DNA from: an uncultured Collinsella sp.
GTDB lineage: Bacteria; Actinomycetota; Coriobacteriia; Coriobacteriales; Coriobacteriaceae
Length of the DNA: 6,581 nucleotides
Direction: 5' to 3'
NCBI GenBank assembly: GCA_900550835.1
Contig: URTP01000113.1
Coordinates: forward strand, 1 to 6,581
This document shows positions 5,258 through 6,581 of the stretch, piece by piece; positions within the stretch are counted from its first letter, which is position 1; each line of letters begins with the position of its first letter. Position numbers and translations under genes: made by a program. A model generated the notes under the pieces. It was not told where the DNA came from. It saw only the letters and a list, made by a program, of their open reading frames with translations, and searched no databases.

Positions 5258-6476
5258 TGAACGTGCTCCAAACGTGATGCAGGCCGGCGATGAACTTGTC
5301 GATATCGGCCTTGTCGTTGTAGAAGGCCACGCTGGCGCGGCAGCAGGCAAGGTTCTCGACGCCCAGCCAGGTGAGCAGCGGCTGCGCACAGTGGTGGCCG
5401 GCGCGAATGCAGACGCCGTCCATGTCCATGATGCTCGCTACGTCGTGCGGGTGGATGCCCTTGACGTTAAAGCTCACGACGCCGTGGTGGTTGTCCCAAT
5501 AGATGGAGCCGATGATCTGGACAAAGTCGAGCTGCATAAGCTCGCCCATCAGGTAGTGGACGAGTGCCTGCTCGCGTGCCTGGATGTTCTCGTAACCCAC
5601 CGTGTTGACCAGGTAATCGAGTGCGGCGCCCGTGGCGAAGATGCCGGCGGCGTCCTGCGTGCCGGCCTCGAACTTCTCGGGGACGGGAGCCCAGACAGCG
5701 TTCTGCTCGGTGACCGAATCGATCATCTCGCCGCCGGTAAGCATGGGCGGCATGGCGTTGAGCAGGTCCATCTTGCCCCACAGCACGCCGATGCCCATGG
5801 GGCCCATGGCCTTGTGCGCACTAAAGGCAAAGAAGTCGGCGCCCAGGTCGGCCACATCGACCGGCATGTGCGGCAGCGACTGCGCGCCGTCGACGACCAG
5901 GTAGCCGCCGTACTTGTGCACGAGTTTGCCAAGGTTCTTGACCGGGTTCTCGACGCCCAGCACGTTGGAGACCTGTCCCACGGCCAGGATCTTGGTCTTG
6001 GGACCCACCTTGGCAAGAACCTCCTCGGTGGTGAGCTGGCCGGTCTTGGTGGGGTAGAGGTAGACGAGCTTGGCGCCGGTCTCGCGGCAGACCTGCTGCC
6101 ACGGAATCAGATTGGAGTGGTGCTCCATGATGGTGATGACGACCTCGTCACCCGGTTCGAGCACTGTGGGCGCAAAGCTCTTGGCGACCAGGTTGAGCGA
6201 TTCGCTCGTGTTGCGGGTGAAGACGACCTCGTTGGCCTGTGAGGCGCCGATGAGGTCAGCGATCTGCTGGCGGACCTTCGCGATGGCGTCGGTGGCCTCG
6301 ACGGACAGCGAGTACAGGCCGCGCAGGGGGTTGGCGTTCATGCGCTGGTAGAAGTCGCGTTCGGCGTCGAGCACACGGGCAGGGCGCTGCGCGGTGGCGG
6401 CGCTGTCCAGATAGGCGACGTCCTGCTGCATCAGCAGGGGAAAGTCCTTTTTATAATCCACAAAATCAAAGCTCAT
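5250..6476 (-). CDS. sufS: SufS cysteine desulfurase (PLP-dependent)
   Basis: 408 residues, the usual size for a type II (SufS/CsdA) desulfurase. It converts cysteine to alanine and holds the sulfur as a persulfide for SufU. Visible features include the N-terminal YLDSAATAQRP (22-32), RNTSESLNL (88-96) and the EHHSN block with H120 that stacks on PLP. Also present are D196 in VVDGAQS, the PLP-binding lysine K222 in SAHKAMGPMGIGVLWG, the GGEMI loop (248-252) and the catalytic C363 in RAGHHCAQP. The C-terminal CCRASVAFYN (378-387) carries the substrate-binding Arg (R380). The ATG at 6476 is set by GGAGG at 6486-6490. An in-frame extension to 6536 adds 20 residues that do not fit the family. Its start overlaps the upstream gene by 11 nt and its end overlaps sufU by 8 nt, so the three are one coupled transcription unit. 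Confidence 0.97.
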   Translation of the reverse strand: MSFDFVDYKKDFPLLMQQDVAYLDSAATAQRPARVLDAERDFYQRMNANPLRGLYSLSVEATDAIAKVRQQIADLIGASQANEVVFTRNTSESLNLVAKSFAPTVLEPGDEVVITIMEHHSNLIPWQQVCRETGAKLVYLYPTKTGQLTTEEVLAKVGPKTKILAVGQVSNVLGVENPVKNLGKLVHKYGGYLVVDGAQSLPHMPVDVADLGADFFAFSAHKAMGPMGIGVLWGKMDLLNAMPPMLTGGEMIDSVTEQNAVWAPVPEKFEAGTQDAAGIFATGAALDYLVNTVGYENIQAREQALVHYLMGELMQLDFVQIIGSIYWDNHHGVVSFNVKGIHPHDVASIMDMDGVCIRAGHHCAQPLLTWLGVENLACCRASVAFYNDKADIDKFIAGLHHVWSTFNG

Positions 6477-6581
6477 CGGTGTGCGCCTCCATGAATTTGT
6501 GTGCTTCTCCCGCCAGTGCCTCCGGCAGCAGGTCAACTACGGCCTCAATGCGGGCGCGGGCCAGCAGGCCGGGGGCCTCCA
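6466..6581 (-). CDS. C-terminal end of the upstream suf protein, probably SufD (partial)
   Basis: About 37 residues are visible, from the window edge to TGA at 6466-6468. The frame is open, reads EAPGLLARARIEAVVDLL...FMEAHTDEL and overlaps the sufS start by 11 nt. The tail (an LLxxxRIEAVVDLLPE-like helix) resembles the end of SufB/SufD proteins. In Gram-positive and actinobacterial suf operons SufD or SufB/C commonly precedes sufS. The operon position is the main support; too little protein is present for a firm family call. The gene continues beyond the window. Confidence 0.55.
   Translation of the reverse strand, partial: EAPGLLARARIEAVVDLLPEALAGEAHKFMEAHTDEL

Noticed and set aside
5217..6242. 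A 341-codon open frame on the + strand opposite sufS
   Set aside because: Antisense shadow of sufS, which carries every catalytic motif in its own frame.
1..6581. CRISPR array, tRNA or rRNA genes
   Set aside because: No regularly spaced direct repeats and no tRNA- or rRNA-like sequence were seen on either strand.

Overview
The window reads as two pieces joined at about position 1180. Positions 1 to about 1180 look like a clostridial (Oscillospiraceae-type) Bacillota segment. It has an AT-rich promoter and operator, a TetR-family regulator on the + strand, a strong bidirectional terminator, and a convergent crcB fluoride channel on the - strand. From about 1185 to the end, the genes look like a gut coriobacterium, most plausibly Collinsella or a relative. 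This rests on gene content, protein style and codon choice, not on a database search. Arginine codons shift sharply: CGG makes up 11 of 21 Arg codons that I read in the regulator and crcB, but 1 of 14 in the next gene. The crcB frame is good right up to its expected start codon, has no ATG or ribosome binding site there, and runs into the tail of the neighbouring gene. That fits either a metagenomic assembly chimera or a recombination/transfer breakpoint.

The coriobacterial part has three blocks. First, a two-gene - strand operon (2947 down to 1190) encodes an atypical NifU/IscU-like iron-sulfur scaffold protein followed 18 nt later by a GGGtGRT-family protein of unknown function. Second, a + strand gene (3351-4163) encodes an IS200/REP-associated transposase-like protein (RAYT-like) with a C-terminal helix-turn-helix. 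Its second HUH histidine is Asp and its expected nucleophilic tyrosine is Ser, so it looks like a nuclease-dead, possibly domesticated DNA-binding protein. It is flanked by non-coding sequence containing several small palindromes. Third, the end of a suf operon lies on the - strand: the last residues of an upstream protein (probably SufD), then SufS cysteine desulfurase and SufU, with overlapping genes and a clear terminator at 4768-4790.

SufS and SufU supply and transfer sulfur for Fe-S cluster assembly. The NifU-like/GGGtGRT pair is a second, uncharacterised module that probably binds metal or Fe-S clusters. Its closeness to suf suggests a related role but does not prove one. The most unusual items are the GGGtGRT/scaffold pair, the catalytically altered RAYT-like protein and the breakpoint at crcB.
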